From: Bacteroidales bacterium
GTDB lineage: Bacteria > Bacteroidota > Bacteroidia > Bacteroidales > UBA932
Length of the DNA stretch: 54,429 nucleotides
Assembly: GCA_029010575.1 (NCBI GenBank)
Contig: JAQXKS010000063.1
Coordinates: forward strand, 1 to 54,429
Direction of reading: 5' to 3'
The position numbers and the translations under genes were made by a program. Positions 34,160 to 43,144 of this stretch are shown here, in pieces. The notes below the pieces were generated by a model, which did not search any database, was not told the origin of the DNA, and saw nothing but the letters and a program-made list of their open reading frames with translations. Every line of letters begins with the position of its first letter. Position 1 is the first letter of the stretch.

Positions 34160-35719
34160 ATGCTGAAATATTTAATCATAGGCAGCGGATTAGCGGGTCT
34201 GTATACCGCACATAAGGCTGCAGCTATCGGATCGGTGATGGTGGTTACTAAAAAGGGACTTAGGGATAGCAACTCTTTCAATGCCCAGGGAGGAATTGCC
34301 GCTGTTACAGATATTGAGGACAATCCTGAACTGCACTTCACTGATACTGTAATAGCAGGTCGTGGGCTGTGCGAGGATAAGGCCGTTCATATTCTAGTAA
34401 AAGAGGGCCCTCAGCGTATTCGCGAAATTATCGAGGAGGGTATGAAGTTCGATACCGAAAATGGCAAGATCTCTCTTGGTCTTGAGGGTGGACACCATAA
34501 AAAACGCATTCTTCATGCCGGTGGGGATTCTACAGGACGGTTCATGACAGAGTTCCTCATTTCCAAGGTGGAAAATGATCCCAATATTCAGATAAGGGAG
34601 AATATCTCCGTAATCGACTTTCTTGTGAAAGATGGCGTCTGTTATGGAGCCCGTTGCTGGAATGAGATTGATAATAAGGAGGAACTAATTTACGCTGAAC
34701 ATACCTTCTTGACTTCTGGTGGAACCTCTGCGATTTATACTCGCACTACCAATCCGGAAACAACCATAGGTGATGGTATAGCGATGTCGTACAAGGCAGG
34801 ATGCCGTATCGTCGATATGGAATTCATACAGTTCCATCCTTCGGCACTCTATATTGAAGATTCCCCTAAGGCATTCCTTATAAGCGAGGCAGTCCGCGGT
34901 GAGGGGGCCCATCTTTTAGGCAAGGACGGCAAGCGTTTCATGCTTCCGATTCACGAACTTGCCGAACTTGCTCCCAGGGATATTGTGGCAAGGTCTATTT
35001 TCAAGCAGATGGCACTAGATGACAGACCCTATGTGATTCTTTCGCTCAAGCATTTGAATGCTGATAAGATAAGAAGCAGATTCCCTACCATCTTGGCACG
35101 ATGTGCCGAGAATGGTTATGACTTGACACAACAGATTCCTGTTGCCCCTGCTGCTCACTATACAGTAGGAGGGGTGGCTTCGGACGAGTATGGAAGGAGC
35201 GATGTAAGCAGACTTTATGTATGTGGTGAGATTGCCTCCACAGGAATCATGGGAGCCAATAGGCTGGCTTCCAACTCACTAATCGAGTGTCTGGTGTTTG
35301 CCAACAGGGCGATAGAGATATCCAAGGAGGTAGGTCAGATAGATGAACTGCCGGAATTTGAACTTAAATATCATAAGGATCCTTCCAAAGAGGAGGCGTA
35401 TCTTGCACTTAAGCGACAGATTGCCCATACGATGAATAACTGCTCTGGTATTATCCGTTCTGAACTGCTTCTCTCCACGGGCCTGAACCTCGTCAAGAAA
35501 GAACTGAAGGAACTCGGTCCTGAGAAGTTTGAATATTATGACGAGGCTTCCCGCAAGCTTCTGACTGTAGCATTCCTGATAATGACTGCTGCAAGATTCA
35601 GAAGAGAGAGCAGGGGAGGACACTATCGTGAGGATTATCCTACTCTCAATGAGGAGTATGCAGTACACACAATCCAGAGGGTATCGCAGCCTCTGACTAC
35701 AAAGAAAGTTAACGAATAG
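34160..35719 (+). CDS. nadB: L-aspartate oxidase
   Basis: The 519-residue flavoenzyme oxidises aspartate to iminoaspartate, the first step of de novo NAD synthesis. The FAD-binding motif IIGSGLAGLYTA is at the N-terminus, with SFNAQGGIAAV, HRIL-like HHKKRILHAGGDSTG, and ETTIGDGIAMSYKAGCRIVDMEFIQFHP. GEIASTGIMGANRLASNSLIECLVF binds FAD near the C-terminal part. It begins two bases after the selD stop and is followed by the fused nadC-nadA. Confidence 0.96.
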   Translation: MLKYLIIGSGLAGLYTAHKAAAIGSVMVVTKKGLRDSNSFNAQGGIAAVTDIEDNPELHFTDTVIAGRGLCEDKAVHILVKEGPQRIREIIEEGMKFDTENGKISLGLEGGHHKKRILHAGGDSTGRFMTEFLISKVENDPNIQIRENISVIDFLVKDGVCYGARCWNEIDNKEELIYAEHTFLTSGGTSAIYTRTTNPETTIGDGIAMSYKAGCRIVDMEFIQFHPSALYIEDSPKAFLISEAVRGEGAHLLGKDGKRFMLPIHELAELAPRDIVARSIFKQMALDDRPYVILSLKHLNADKIRSRFPTILARCAENGYDLTQQIPVAPAAHYTVGGVASDEYGRSDVSRLYVCGEIASTGIMGANRLASNSLIECLVFANRAIEISKEVGQIDELPEFELKYHKDPSKEEAYLALKRQIAHTMNNCSGIIRSELLLSTGLNLVKKELKELGPEKFEYYDEASRKLLTVAFLIMTAARFRRESRGGHYREDYPTLNEEYAVHTIQRVSQPLTTKKVNE

Positions 35720-35740
35720 AACACAATAAAGGTAATAAGA

Positions 35741-37528
35741 ATGGAAAATGAAAAATTGATAGAGAGATTGATTGATCTCGCGTTCGAAGAAGATATCGCA
35801 ACTGGTGATATCACTACTGAATCGATCATTCCCGCTACCACACGTGCAAAAGCGACGATGACAGCAAAGGCAGAAGGTGTGATTTCAGGACTGGAAATCG
35901 TTGAGAGGGTCTTCAGAAAATTTGAAAATGATATAATCTTCACACCCGCTGTTGAGAATGGTGACAGGGTATCCAAAGGTGATCTCATTCTTACAATTGA
36001 AGGAAGTTATCCTGCTTTGCTTAAGGCTGAAAGGACAGCATTGAACTTTTTCCAGAGGATGTCGGGCATAGCTACCAGAACTGCTGAATTTGTACGTGAA
36101 CTGGAAGGAACAGGAACACAACTACTCGATACACGCAAGACTGCACCTGGAATGAGGGTGACTGACAAGATGGCTGTGAAGGACGGCGGTGGAAAAAATC
36201 ACCGTATGGGTCTGTATGATATGGCCATGATCAAGGATAACCATATCAAGATGGCCGGTTCTATTACAAAGGCTGTTGAACAGGTGCGTTCAAAGATACC
36301 CTCAGATATTCAGATTGAGGTCGAAACCACAACTCTCGATGAAGTGCGTGAGGCTCTGGCATGTAAAGCCGATATCATAATGTTTGATAATATGGATACC
36401 CAGACAATGCGTGAGGCGGTAAAGATTATTGCAGGCAAGGCAAAGACCGAAGCTTCAGGAAACATGTCGATTCCCAGAATGAAGGAGGTGGCACAGTGCG
36501 GTGTCGACTACATCAGCGTAGGGGCTTTGACTCACACTGTCAAAGCATTGGATATCAGTATGAACATAACTACTGAAGAGGACGATTTAAGCTATATGGT
36601 GGAAGAAATAGACAGACTCCGCAAGGAGAGGAATGCAATAATCCTGGCGCATTACTATGTGGCACCTGAGATTCAGGATATTGCCGATTTCGTTGGCGAT
36701 TCGCTGGAACTTGCGAAAAAGGCCGCTTCCACTGACGCTGAAGTGATAGTCTTCTGCGGTGTGCGTTTCATGGGTGAGACCGCTGCTGTCATTACCAAAG
36801 GAAAGAGAGTGCTTCTTCCGGTAGAGAATGCTGGATGTTCGCTTGCAAATGCCGTCAAAGGTTCACAGCTCAAAAAGTGGAAAGAGGAGAACCCCGATGG
36901 TGTAGTCATCAGCTATGTGAATACCACCGCTGATACTAAGGCATATACAGATATATGTTGTACCTCGGCAAATGCTGTAAGGGTGGCCAAGGCAGTCTCT
37001 GAAGGCAAGGTCCCCGGACTTCCTAAGACAGATAAGATTTTGTTTGTTCCAGACATGCACCTTGGCGGCTATCTGAATATTGTCGGAAATCTCAATATGC
37101 AGCAGTGGAATGGCAACTGTTGTGTGCACGAGGCAATTGATTCTGAGATGGTCAACAAGGCACTTGCAGACTATCCTGATGCAGAGATTCTTATCCATCC
37201 TGAATCAAAGTGTTCAGAAGATCCGGCGATTTTGGGTAATCCACGCTGCTTCTTCTACTCTACTTCCGGAATAATCAAACATGTAGCAGAGTCTCCTAAG
37301 AAACAGTTCGTAATCGCTACCGAATGCGGAGTTCTCCACTTTATCCGTAAGAAATCTCCGGACAAGGAGGTCATTCCTATTTCAGAAAAAGCTCTCTGCA
37401 AACAGATGAAGAGAGTTACTTTGGACAGACTTTATGATGCCCTGCGGTATGACAGATATGAGGTAACTGTTCCTGAAGAGATAAAAGAGAAGGCGGTTAC
37501 TTCTGTTGAGAGAATGATGCAAATCTGA
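35741..37528 (+). CDS. nadC-nadA: Fused NadC (quinolinate phosphoribosyltransferase) and NadA (quinolinate synthase)
   Basis: The 595-residue fusion carries the second and third steps of de novo NAD synthesis. Residues 1 to about 277 are NadC: KAERTALNFFQRMSGIAT, LLDTRKTAPGMR at 128-139, KDGGGKNHRMGL, and the VETTTLDE strand. Residues about 283-595 are NadA: ILAHYYVAPEIQDIADFVGDS, and iron-sulfur cysteines at C339 (VFCGVRFMGE), C406 or C407 (ICCTSANA) and C553 (ALCKQM). The order puts the later enzyme first in the chain. Fusion could channel unstable quinolinate precursors, which is inference. The 3' end overlaps convergent rsmE by 32 bases. Confidence 0.94.
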   Translation: MENEKLIERLIDLAFEEDIATGDITTESIIPATTRAKATMTAKAEGVISGLEIVERVFRKFENDIIFTPAVENGDRVSKGDLILTIEGSYPALLKAERTALNFFQRMSGIATRTAEFVRELEGTGTQLLDTRKTAPGMRVTDKMAVKDGGGKNHRMGLYDMAMIKDNHIKMAGSITKAVEQVRSKIPSDIQIEVETTTLDEVREALACKADIIMFDNMDTQTMREAVKIIAGKAKTEASGNMSIPRMKEVAQCGVDYISVGALTHTVKALDISMNITTEEDDLSYMVEEIDRLRKERNAIILAHYYVAPEIQDIADFVGDSLELAKKAASTDAEVIVFCGVRFMGETAAVITKGKRVLLPVENAGCSLANAVKGSQLKKWKEENPDGVVISYVNTTADTKAYTDICCTSANAVRVAKAVSEGKVPGLPKTDKILFVPDMHLGGYLNIVGNLNMQQWNGNCCVHEAIDSEMVNKALADYPDAEILIHPESKCSEDPAILGNPRCFFYSTSGIIKHVAESPKKQFVIATECGVLHFIRKKSPDKEVIPISEKALCKQMKRVTLDRLYDALRYDRYEVTVPEEIKEKAVTSVERMMQI

Positions 37529-38246
37529 TGTATAGAGCGGCAACACTTACCAGTGCTGCCGTTTCTGTTCTAAGTCGGGCAGGTCCGAGTGACAGGGGAG
37601 TATATCCGGCCTGTATCGCAGTTTGGATCTCCTTCGGAGAGAAATCTCCCTCCGGACCTATCATTATCGTTACATCTGCCGGCAGGGGAGTGTTTTCTGG
37701 AATTATGGAGCTGATTTGGCTCTTGATGTGGTCCGGATCACAGAAAGCTATATATTTTAACTCCTGGCAGTTCGGGTTGCCGGCTGTTTGGGCAATGACA
37801 TCTGCGAATCCCGTCAGTTCGTCGACTTGTGGTAGGACTCTTTTGAGTGACTGTTTGGCGGCTGAAAGAACTATCTTTCTGGCCCTTTCCGTCTTAAGAA
37901 CTTTTCTTTCAGAGTGGTCGCACAGAAGCGGGGTTATTCTGTCAACCCCCATCTCCGTAGCCTTTTCAAGGAACCACTCGAATCTGTCAATATTCTTCGT
38001 GGGGGCAACGCACATTCGAAGTCTGTAATGCTGATGATCATAACCTCCTTCTGCAGAGAGGATTCTTGCATTTACCCCTTTGCTTGTGGCGGAGATAATT
38101 TCGCATTTATAGAGTGTACCATCGCCCCCGCAGACATTTATGACATCTCCACTTTTGTGTCTGAGTACATTTATGCAGTGATGAGATTCCTCTTGTGAAA
38201 GTGTTATAGTGTTATCTGAAATCGCGTTCGAATAAAAATACTCCAT
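37497..38246 (-). CDS. rsmE: 16S rRNA m3U1498 methyltransferase
   Basis: The 249-residue SPOUT-type methyltransferase has an N-terminal PUA-like part (about 1-70, HHCINVLRHKSGDVINVCGGDG). The knot region carries LRMCVAPTKNIDRFEWFLEKATEMGVDRITPLLCDHSERK, IMIGPEGDFSPKEIQ and LGPARLRTETAAL, the family's SAM-binding signatures. It overlaps nadC-nadA at the 3' end. The phosphoesterase gene upstream ends 12 bases before its start and is probably cotranscribed. Confidence 0.95.
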   Translation of the reverse strand: MEYFYSNAISDNTITLSQEESHHCINVLRHKSGDVINVCGGDGTLYKCEIISATSKGVNARILSAEGGYDHQHYRLRMCVAPTKNIDRFEWFLEKATEMGVDRITPLLCDHSERKVLKTERARKIVLSAAKQSLKRVLPQVDELTGFADVIAQTAGNPNCQELKYIAFCDPDHIKSQISSIIPENTPLPADVTIMIGPEGDFSPKEIQTAIQAGYTPLSLGPARLRTETAALVSVAALYIRFASFSQQK

Positions 38247-38258
38247 AGCTATACATTG

Positions 38259-38750
38259 TTATAATCTTGGCCATTCCCCGACCTCCATATCGTGTATGTC
38301 GGAATTGTCGATATGAAATCTTATAGCTGTACGGACATTGTGAAAACCCTGATGGCCGCATGCTCCCGGATTTATGGTAAGCATATTGTATTTGGTGTCG
38401 TTGATGACCTTCAGAATATGAGAATGTCCGCATACGAAAATGTCTGGACGGTGGGCATTGATGAGCTGGAAGGCCTTGTAGTCATATCTTCCCGGGAAAC
38501 CGCCTATGTGCATCATAAGAATCCTTTTTCCCTCACACTCTATCAGTTGTGTATATTTTGCAAAGTTCCTCACATCATAGGGATCGCAGTTGCCGAAAAC
38601 TCCTGTCAAGGGCTTGAAAGTGGCAATATCTCTGAGTGTATCAAGGTTGCCGAAATCCCCGGCGTGCCAGATAACATCTACCGGCTCGAGAAATTTCCTT
38701 ACATCATCAGGAAAAGAGCAATGAGTGTCTGAAATCAATCCGATATACAT
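38259..38750 (-). CDS. YfcE/MJ0936-type metallophosphoesterase
   Basis: The protein has 163 residues from the ATG at 38750 (MYIGLISDTHCSFPDD); a longer frame to 38915 covers the divergent peptidase start and is rejected. Calcineurin-like metal sites are visible: SDTH, HAGDFG, GNCD and H in MMHIGG and CGHSH. Relatives hydrolyse phosphodiesters in a cytoplasmic location; the natural substrate is unknown. Confidence 0.9.
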   Translation of the reverse strand: MYIGLISDTHCSFPDDVRKFLEPVDVIWHAGDFGNLDTLRDIATFKPLTGVFGNCDPYDVRNFAKYTQLIECEGKRILMMHIGGFPGRYDYKAFQLINAHRPDIFVCGHSHILKVINDTKYNMLTINPGACGHQGFHNVRTAIRFHIDNSDIHDMEVGEWPRL

Positions 38751-38764
38751 CCGCTTTTTTTCTG

Positions 38765-38772
38765 CAAAGGTA
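38765..38772 (-). promoter_or_regulatory. -7 element before the phosphoesterase gene
   Basis: TACCTTTG on the minus strand matches TAnnTTTG and ends 14 bases before the ATG. The -33 side is weak. A matching element on the other strand lies only 22 bases away (38795-38802). Confidence 0.5.
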
Positions 38773-38794
38773 CGCTTTATTTCCAAATTTGGCT

Positions 38795-38802
38795 TACCTT
38801 TG
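38795..38802 (+). promoter_or_regulatory. -7 element before the DPP-like peptidase
   Basis: TACCTTTG on the plus strand matches TAnnTTTG, ending 24 bases before the ATG. It faces away from the minus-strand element at 38765-38772, so the two promoters share their -33 region. Confidence 0.5.
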
Positions 38803-38826
38803 TGAAACTTTAAAAAAGGTGAATAT

Positions 38827-41253
38827 ATGAGAAGAATTATTTTTACATTGTCTCTTTGTCTGCTTCTTCCGGTCTTGACGGTATCAGCACAGCAAAAGCC
38901 TGTTACCAAGGCCAACTATGAACTGGCGGAGAGATTCGCACCCTCCAAGGTGAACAGGTGTATCCACTCTACTCTCTCCGGAGCGGAATGGTTCAAGAAT
39001 TCAGACAGATTCTGGTATATGTGGAAAGACAGCAATGGAACCCACTACTATGTCGTTGATCCGGTTTCAAAGACCAAAAAAGAGATTTTCGACATGGACA
39101 AGCTTGCTTCTGAACTTACACTTATTGTCAAGGATCCTTACGACTGGCAGCATATTCCTATCGAAAATCTGAAACTCAAGGATGACAACACCTTCACTTT
39201 CAGCATCACCTCATCACAGGATGCACCTGCAGATACTCTCAAGAAGACTCCCGCAGGAAAGAAGGTCTACCGCTTCGAGTACACACTCTCCGATGGAAAA
39301 CTGAAGGATGTGACAGAGAATGAAGAGAAGAAGGATTATCCCTCATGGGCAAATATCTCTCCCGACAGCAGCTATGTGGTTTATGCCAAGGGCTACAATC
39401 TCTACTACACTGATATTGAGAATATCCACAAGTGGATGAAGGATGAGAAAGATTCGACATTTGTTGAATACCAGCTTACATTCGACGGAACCAAGGATAC
39501 TCCCTATGGAGGAGATGATTACAAAGGTGTTTCAGACAGAGATACCACAGAAAGAAATTTTGTATTGGCCTTCTGGTCACCCGATTCGAGGTATTTCTAT
39601 ATGGAAAAGTATGATATGTCAGGTATAGGTGAAATGTGGGTAATAAACTCTACTTCAGAACCCCGTCCTACACTTGAGACTTACAAATACCAGATGCCAG
39701 GAGAGCCCGGCCCCATCAGATACAACATGCTCTTTGATATGTCTGACAAATCTTGTAAATATCTTGATTTCAAGGCATTCAAGGATCAGACTGTAGCCCT
39801 TAACATGAGAGAGGAAAGGGTTGATGATATACAGAAGGATTATGTCGCACTCGAATGGCTCGGGGATAACAACAATTTCTATTTCTCCCGCCACAGCCGT
39901 GACCTTCACAGAATAGACATCTGCAGATACAATATCGCTGAGGATTCAGTTTATGTCCTTATAGAAGAGAGATTCAATAAGTACATTGATGTATTCGATT
40001 TCAAGGTCCTCAGGAACGGTGATATCGTAATGGCTTCAGAACGTGACGGATGGTCTCAGCTCTATCTCCATTCAAAGGACGGAAAACTCAAGAACAGAAT
40101 TACCCAGGGTCCTTTCCATGTATCTGAAATCAAGTCTGTGGATGAAAAGAACGGATACGTATATTTCACAGCTACAGGTTACAACAGGAACGAACATCCT
40201 AACTACATACACTTCTTCAGGGCTGCACTCAACGGCTCGGGAGTTACTATGCTCAATGAAGATGATAAGACACACATGGTATCTCTCTCTTTGGACAACA
40301 AATTCTTTGTAGACTATGCTTCAAGGGTTGACTGTGCCCCTTCAAGTGCTCTCTACTCCGCAAACGGAAAGAAGCTTCTTGACCTTGAGGAGGTAGATAT
40401 GACTCCACTCTTCGATATGGGCTACAAATTCCCTGAGGTATTCTCAGTAAAAGCTGCTGACGGTGTGACAGATCTTTGGGGAGTAATGTACAAACCATTC
40501 GATTTTGACTCTACCAGAAGCTATCCCATTATCGAATATGTGTATCCAGGTCCTCAGGTTGAAGCTACCAACTACCTTTGGTCAGGCCGCATGAACAGGG
40601 TTGACAGACTTGCCCAGCTGGGCTTCATAGTAATTACGGTAGGTCAGCGAGGAGGTCACCCCGACAGATCTAAATGGTATCATACATTCGGATATGGAAA
40701 TATGAGAGACTATCCTCTTGCCGACCACAAGTGGGCGATTCAGCAGCTGGCTGCACGCCATTCGTTCATAGATGTGAACAGAGTGGGAATTCATGGTCAT
40801 TCAGGCGGAGGATTTATGTCCACAGCAGCCATCCTCACCTATCCTGATTTCTACAAGGTGGCAGTATCATGTGCCGGAAACCATGACAACAGAATCTACA
40901 ACAGATGGTGGAGTGAAACTCACCATGGTGTAAAAGAGGTGGTTACAGATGGGGATACTACATTCAGCTATAGTATAGGATTTAATCAGGAATTGGTGAA
41001 GAATCTCAAGGGAAGACTCCTTCTTGTCCATGGTGACATGGATGACAATGTGCACCCTGCTAACTCGACCAGGGTAATAGATGCGCTCATCAGAGCCAAC
41101 AAGAGGTTCGACATGCTATATCTCCCCGGTCAGAGACACGGTTTCGGTGACATGGATGAATATTTCTTCTGGAAGATGGCAGATTATTTCAGCAGATACC
41201 TTATCGGTGATTATGAAAATTGCGTGGATATCCGTCAGATGAATAATAACTGA
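38827..41253 (+). CDS. Secreted S9B dipeptidyl peptidase (DPP IV-like)
   Basis: The 808-residue protein has a signal peptide (about 1-21, ending VSA|Q). A long beta-propeller part (about 40-540) precedes the alpha/beta hydrolase domain. The catalytic triad is S659 in HGHSGGGF, D739 in GDMDDNVHP and H771 in GQRHGFG, matching the S9B layout. The enzyme should remove N-terminal dipeptides from peptides in the periplasm, part of peptide feeding in asaccharolytic or mixed feeders. It ends 11 bases before the sugar kinase gene. Confidence 0.92.
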   Translation: MRRIIFTLSLCLLLPVLTVSAQQKPVTKANYELAERFAPSKVNRCIHSTLSGAEWFKNSDRFWYMWKDSNGTHYYVVDPVSKTKKEIFDMDKLASELTLIVKDPYDWQHIPIENLKLKDDNTFTFSITSSQDAPADTLKKTPAGKKVYRFEYTLSDGKLKDVTENEEKKDYPSWANISPDSSYVVYAKGYNLYYTDIENIHKWMKDEKDSTFVEYQLTFDGTKDTPYGGDDYKGVSDRDTTERNFVLAFWSPDSRYFYMEKYDMSGIGEMWVINSTSEPRPTLETYKYQMPGEPGPIRYNMLFDMSDKSCKYLDFKAFKDQTVALNMREERVDDIQKDYVALEWLGDNNNFYFSRHSRDLHRIDICRYNIAEDSVYVLIEERFNKYIDVFDFKVLRNGDIVMASERDGWSQLYLHSKDGKLKNRITQGPFHVSEIKSVDEKNGYVYFTATGYNRNEHPNYIHFFRAALNGSGVTMLNEDDKTHMVSLSLDNKFFVDYASRVDCAPSSALYSANGKKLLDLEEVDMTPLFDMGYKFPEVFSVKAADGVTDLWGVMYKPFDFDSTRSYPIIEYVYPGPQVEATNYLWSGRMNRVDRLAQLGFIVITVGQRGGHPDRSKWYHTFGYGNMRDYPLADHKWAIQQLAARHSFIDVNRVGIHGHSGGGFMSTAAILTYPDFYKVAVSCAGNHDNRIYNRWWSETHHGVKEVVTDGDTTFSYSIGFNQELVKNLKGRLLLVHGDMDDNVHPANSTRVIDALIRANKRFDMLYLPGQRHGFGDMDEYFFWKMADYFSRYLIGDYENCVDIRQMNNN

Positions 41254-41264
41254 TTTTGTAGGAT

Positions 41265-42254
41265 ATGAAATCCATATTGGGAATAGGAAATGCACTTACT
41301 GACATACTTGCACTTTTGGAAGATGACTCTCTGCTAAGGGAGTATCATCTTCCCAAAGGTAGCATGCAACATGTCGATAAGGAAACCGGCAATAAAATAT
41401 GGAGCTCCATCAGAAGGATGGGAGTTCAGTATGTGGCTGGTGGAAGTGCCGGAAATACGATAACAGGAACTGCTGTTTTCGGTATGCCCTCGGGTTTTAT
41501 TGGCAAAGTGGGAGATGATGAACTGGGTTCGCTTTACAAGTCGGATCAGGAGAGAAATGGAATAAAGTCCATGTTGCTCAAGGGTGTAGAGGCATCGGGC
41601 AGGGCTATGGTATTTGTCACTGCACCTAATGCGGAGAGGACATTTGCAGTCTATCTTGGAGCAGCCCTTGAACTTGCTCCTGAAGATCTCAAACCGGAGT
41701 ATTTTGAAGGGTATGACTATTTTCACATTGAGGGGTATTTGGTGCAGAACCAGCAGCTGCTTCGCAGGGCTGTCGAGCTTGCCAAGGAGGCTGGATGCTA
41801 TATCTCCATTGACCTTGCCTCATATAATGTGGTAGAGTCTAATGAGGCATTTCTTCACGATATTGTCGAGAATTATGTAAATATTGTCTTTGCAAATGAA
41901 TCTGAAGCCGAAGCTTTCACCCACAAGCAGCCTCGTGAAGCTGCAAATGAAATCGCTAAGATATGCGACATCGCAGTGGTGAAAGTGGGCAAGGATGGCT
42001 CTATGATCTGCACAGGGCAGGAGTTCCACTATATCAATGCAAGAGAAGCCAAGGCAATAGATGCAACTGGTGCTGGAGATCTCTATGCAGCCGGATTCCT
42101 CTACGGACACTCTTTGGGATTGCCTTTGAATGTGTGTGGAGAGATAGGATCCATTATCTCGGCTAAAGTGGTAGAGGTGATTGGTCCCAAGATAGATATT
42201 CCCAGATGGAAAGATGCTAAACAGCAAATCAGAGAGTTAATCTCTGCCTATTAG
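41265..42254 (+). CDS. PfkB-family kinase, adenosine kinase-like
   Basis: The 329-residue kinase has the PfkB signatures GGSAGNTITGTAVFG (near 60-75) and DATGAGDLYAAGFLYG (near 265-280; D of GAGD is the catalytic base). Bacteroidota members of this size and order are usually called adenosine kinase, but the sugar or nucleoside substrate cannot be proven from sequence. The 3' end overlaps convergent ispF by 18 bases. Confidence 0.85.
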   Translation: MKSILGIGNALTDILALLEDDSLLREYHLPKGSMQHVDKETGNKIWSSIRRMGVQYVAGGSAGNTITGTAVFGMPSGFIGKVGDDELGSLYKSDQERNGIKSMLLKGVEASGRAMVFVTAPNAERTFAVYLGAALELAPEDLKPEYFEGYDYFHIEGYLVQNQQLLRRAVELAKEAGCYISIDLASYNVVESNEAFLHDIVENYVNIVFANESEAEAFTHKQPREAANEIAKICDIAVVKVGKDGSMICTGQEFHYINAREAKAIDATGAGDLYAAGFLYGHSLGLPLNVCGEIGSIISAKVVEVIGPKIDIPRWKDAKQQIRELISAY

Positions 42255-42716
42255 TACTACAGAGTATACTTCAACACCTTCACGGCGGCCGACGAAACCA
42301 AGTTTCTCGGTCGTCGTTGCTTTTACGGAGATTCTGTCACTCTCTACACCACACACCTGTGCTATTCTCTCCCTCATTGCGGGAATATATCCGGCAAGTT
42401 TAGGACTCTGCATCGCAATGGTAATATCTGCATTAATGAGGCGGTAGCCCCTCTGGTTGACAAGTCTGCATACACGTTCAAGGAGGATGGTGCTGTCGAT
42501 TCCCTTGAATTCGTTGTTGTTGTCAGGGAAGTGCTTACCGATGTCACCCAATGCTAGCGCACCGAGCATTGCATCGCAGAGCGAATGGATGGCTACATCA
42601 CCGTCTGAGTGGGCAATACATCCGTGGGTATGAGGAATTTCCACCCCTGCAAGGACAAGCCTGAGCCCTTGGCCCAGTGCGTGCACATCATATCCGTTTC
42701 CTACTCTTATATCCAT
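42237..42716 (-). CDS. ispF: 2-C-methyl-D-erythritol 2,4-cyclodiphosphate synthase
   Basis: The 159-residue enzyme forms the cyclic diphosphate of the MEP isoprenoid pathway. D10 and H12 in GNGYDVHAL bind the metal, with HSDGDVAIHSLCDAMLGA and DIGKHFPD. The C-terminal strand KATTTEKLGFVGRREGVEVYSVVLI is complete. It is a lone gene; no TAnnTTTG element was found before it. Confidence 0.96.
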   Translation of the reverse strand: MDIRVGNGYDVHALGQGLRLVLAGVEIPHTHGCIAHSDGDVAIHSLCDAMLGALALGDIGKHFPDNNNEFKGIDSTILLERVCRLVNQRGYRLINADITIAMQSPKLAGYIPAMRERIAQVCGVESDRISVKATTTEKLGFVGRREGVEVYSVVLIGRD

Positions 42717-42763
42717 ATAATGTTATCTATTTGTTATCGGAGTGCAATTTAGCATATTTTTTG

Positions 42764-42771
42764 TACTTTTG
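42764..42771 (+). promoter_or_regulatory. -7 element upstream of the mutL gene string
   Basis: TACTTTTG matches TAnnTTTG and ends 25 bases before the ATG of the small membrane protein. No proper -33 TTTG is present at 19-22 bases. Confidence 0.4.
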
Positions 42772-42796
42772 TAGTTACTTTAGATGTTTTTGCACT

Positions 42797-43135
42797 ATGG
42801 CGTTTAATATAAGTTTTTTCAAGACTCCCAAACACAGGGTCTTCCATTATGAACCAAGGTACTACGATGAACGTAAAGAGCATCGCGAAATGGTGAAAAG
42901 GGAGGCGCTCAAGGAGAAGGCACTCAGAGAGGGAAAAGAGTGGAAGGAAGATGAAGAATATCATCCCGGACAGTATATCAGTGGTACTCTTCGCGAGCAA
43001 CTGAATCAGAATCGCAGGCACGCTACCAGTGAGTCTGTGCTGCGCATTATCGGGATGGTCTCTATTCTGATCTTCTTTGCGTTTCTGATATTTTTTGCAA
43101 AGTATTTCACTCTGTTTCTGGAAACTATTCGATAG
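42797..43135 (+). CDS. Small membrane protein upstream of mutL
   Basis: The protein has 112 residues from the ATG at 42797; a longer frame starts before the promoter and is unlikely. A basic, highly charged N-terminal region (about 10-60, including YEPRYYDERKEHREMVKREALKEKA) is followed by one C-terminal transmembrane helix (about 85-105, IGMVSILIFFAFLIFFAKYF). I recognise only that such a short protein often precedes mutL in Bacteroidota. Function unknown. It ends nine bases before mutL. Confidence 0.7.
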   Translation: MAFNISFFKTPKHRVFHYEPRYYDERKEHREMVKREALKEKALREGKEWKEDEEYHPGQYISGTLREQLNQNRRHATSESVLRIIGMVSILIFFAFLIFFAKYFTLFLETIR

Positions 43136-43144
43136 ACGGAAAAG

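Noticed and set aside
38750-38915. Longer start of the metallophosphoesterase
   Set aside because: It covers the promoter and start of the divergent peptidase gene; the metal-site motif SDTH begins within eight residues of the ATG at 38750, as is normal for the family.
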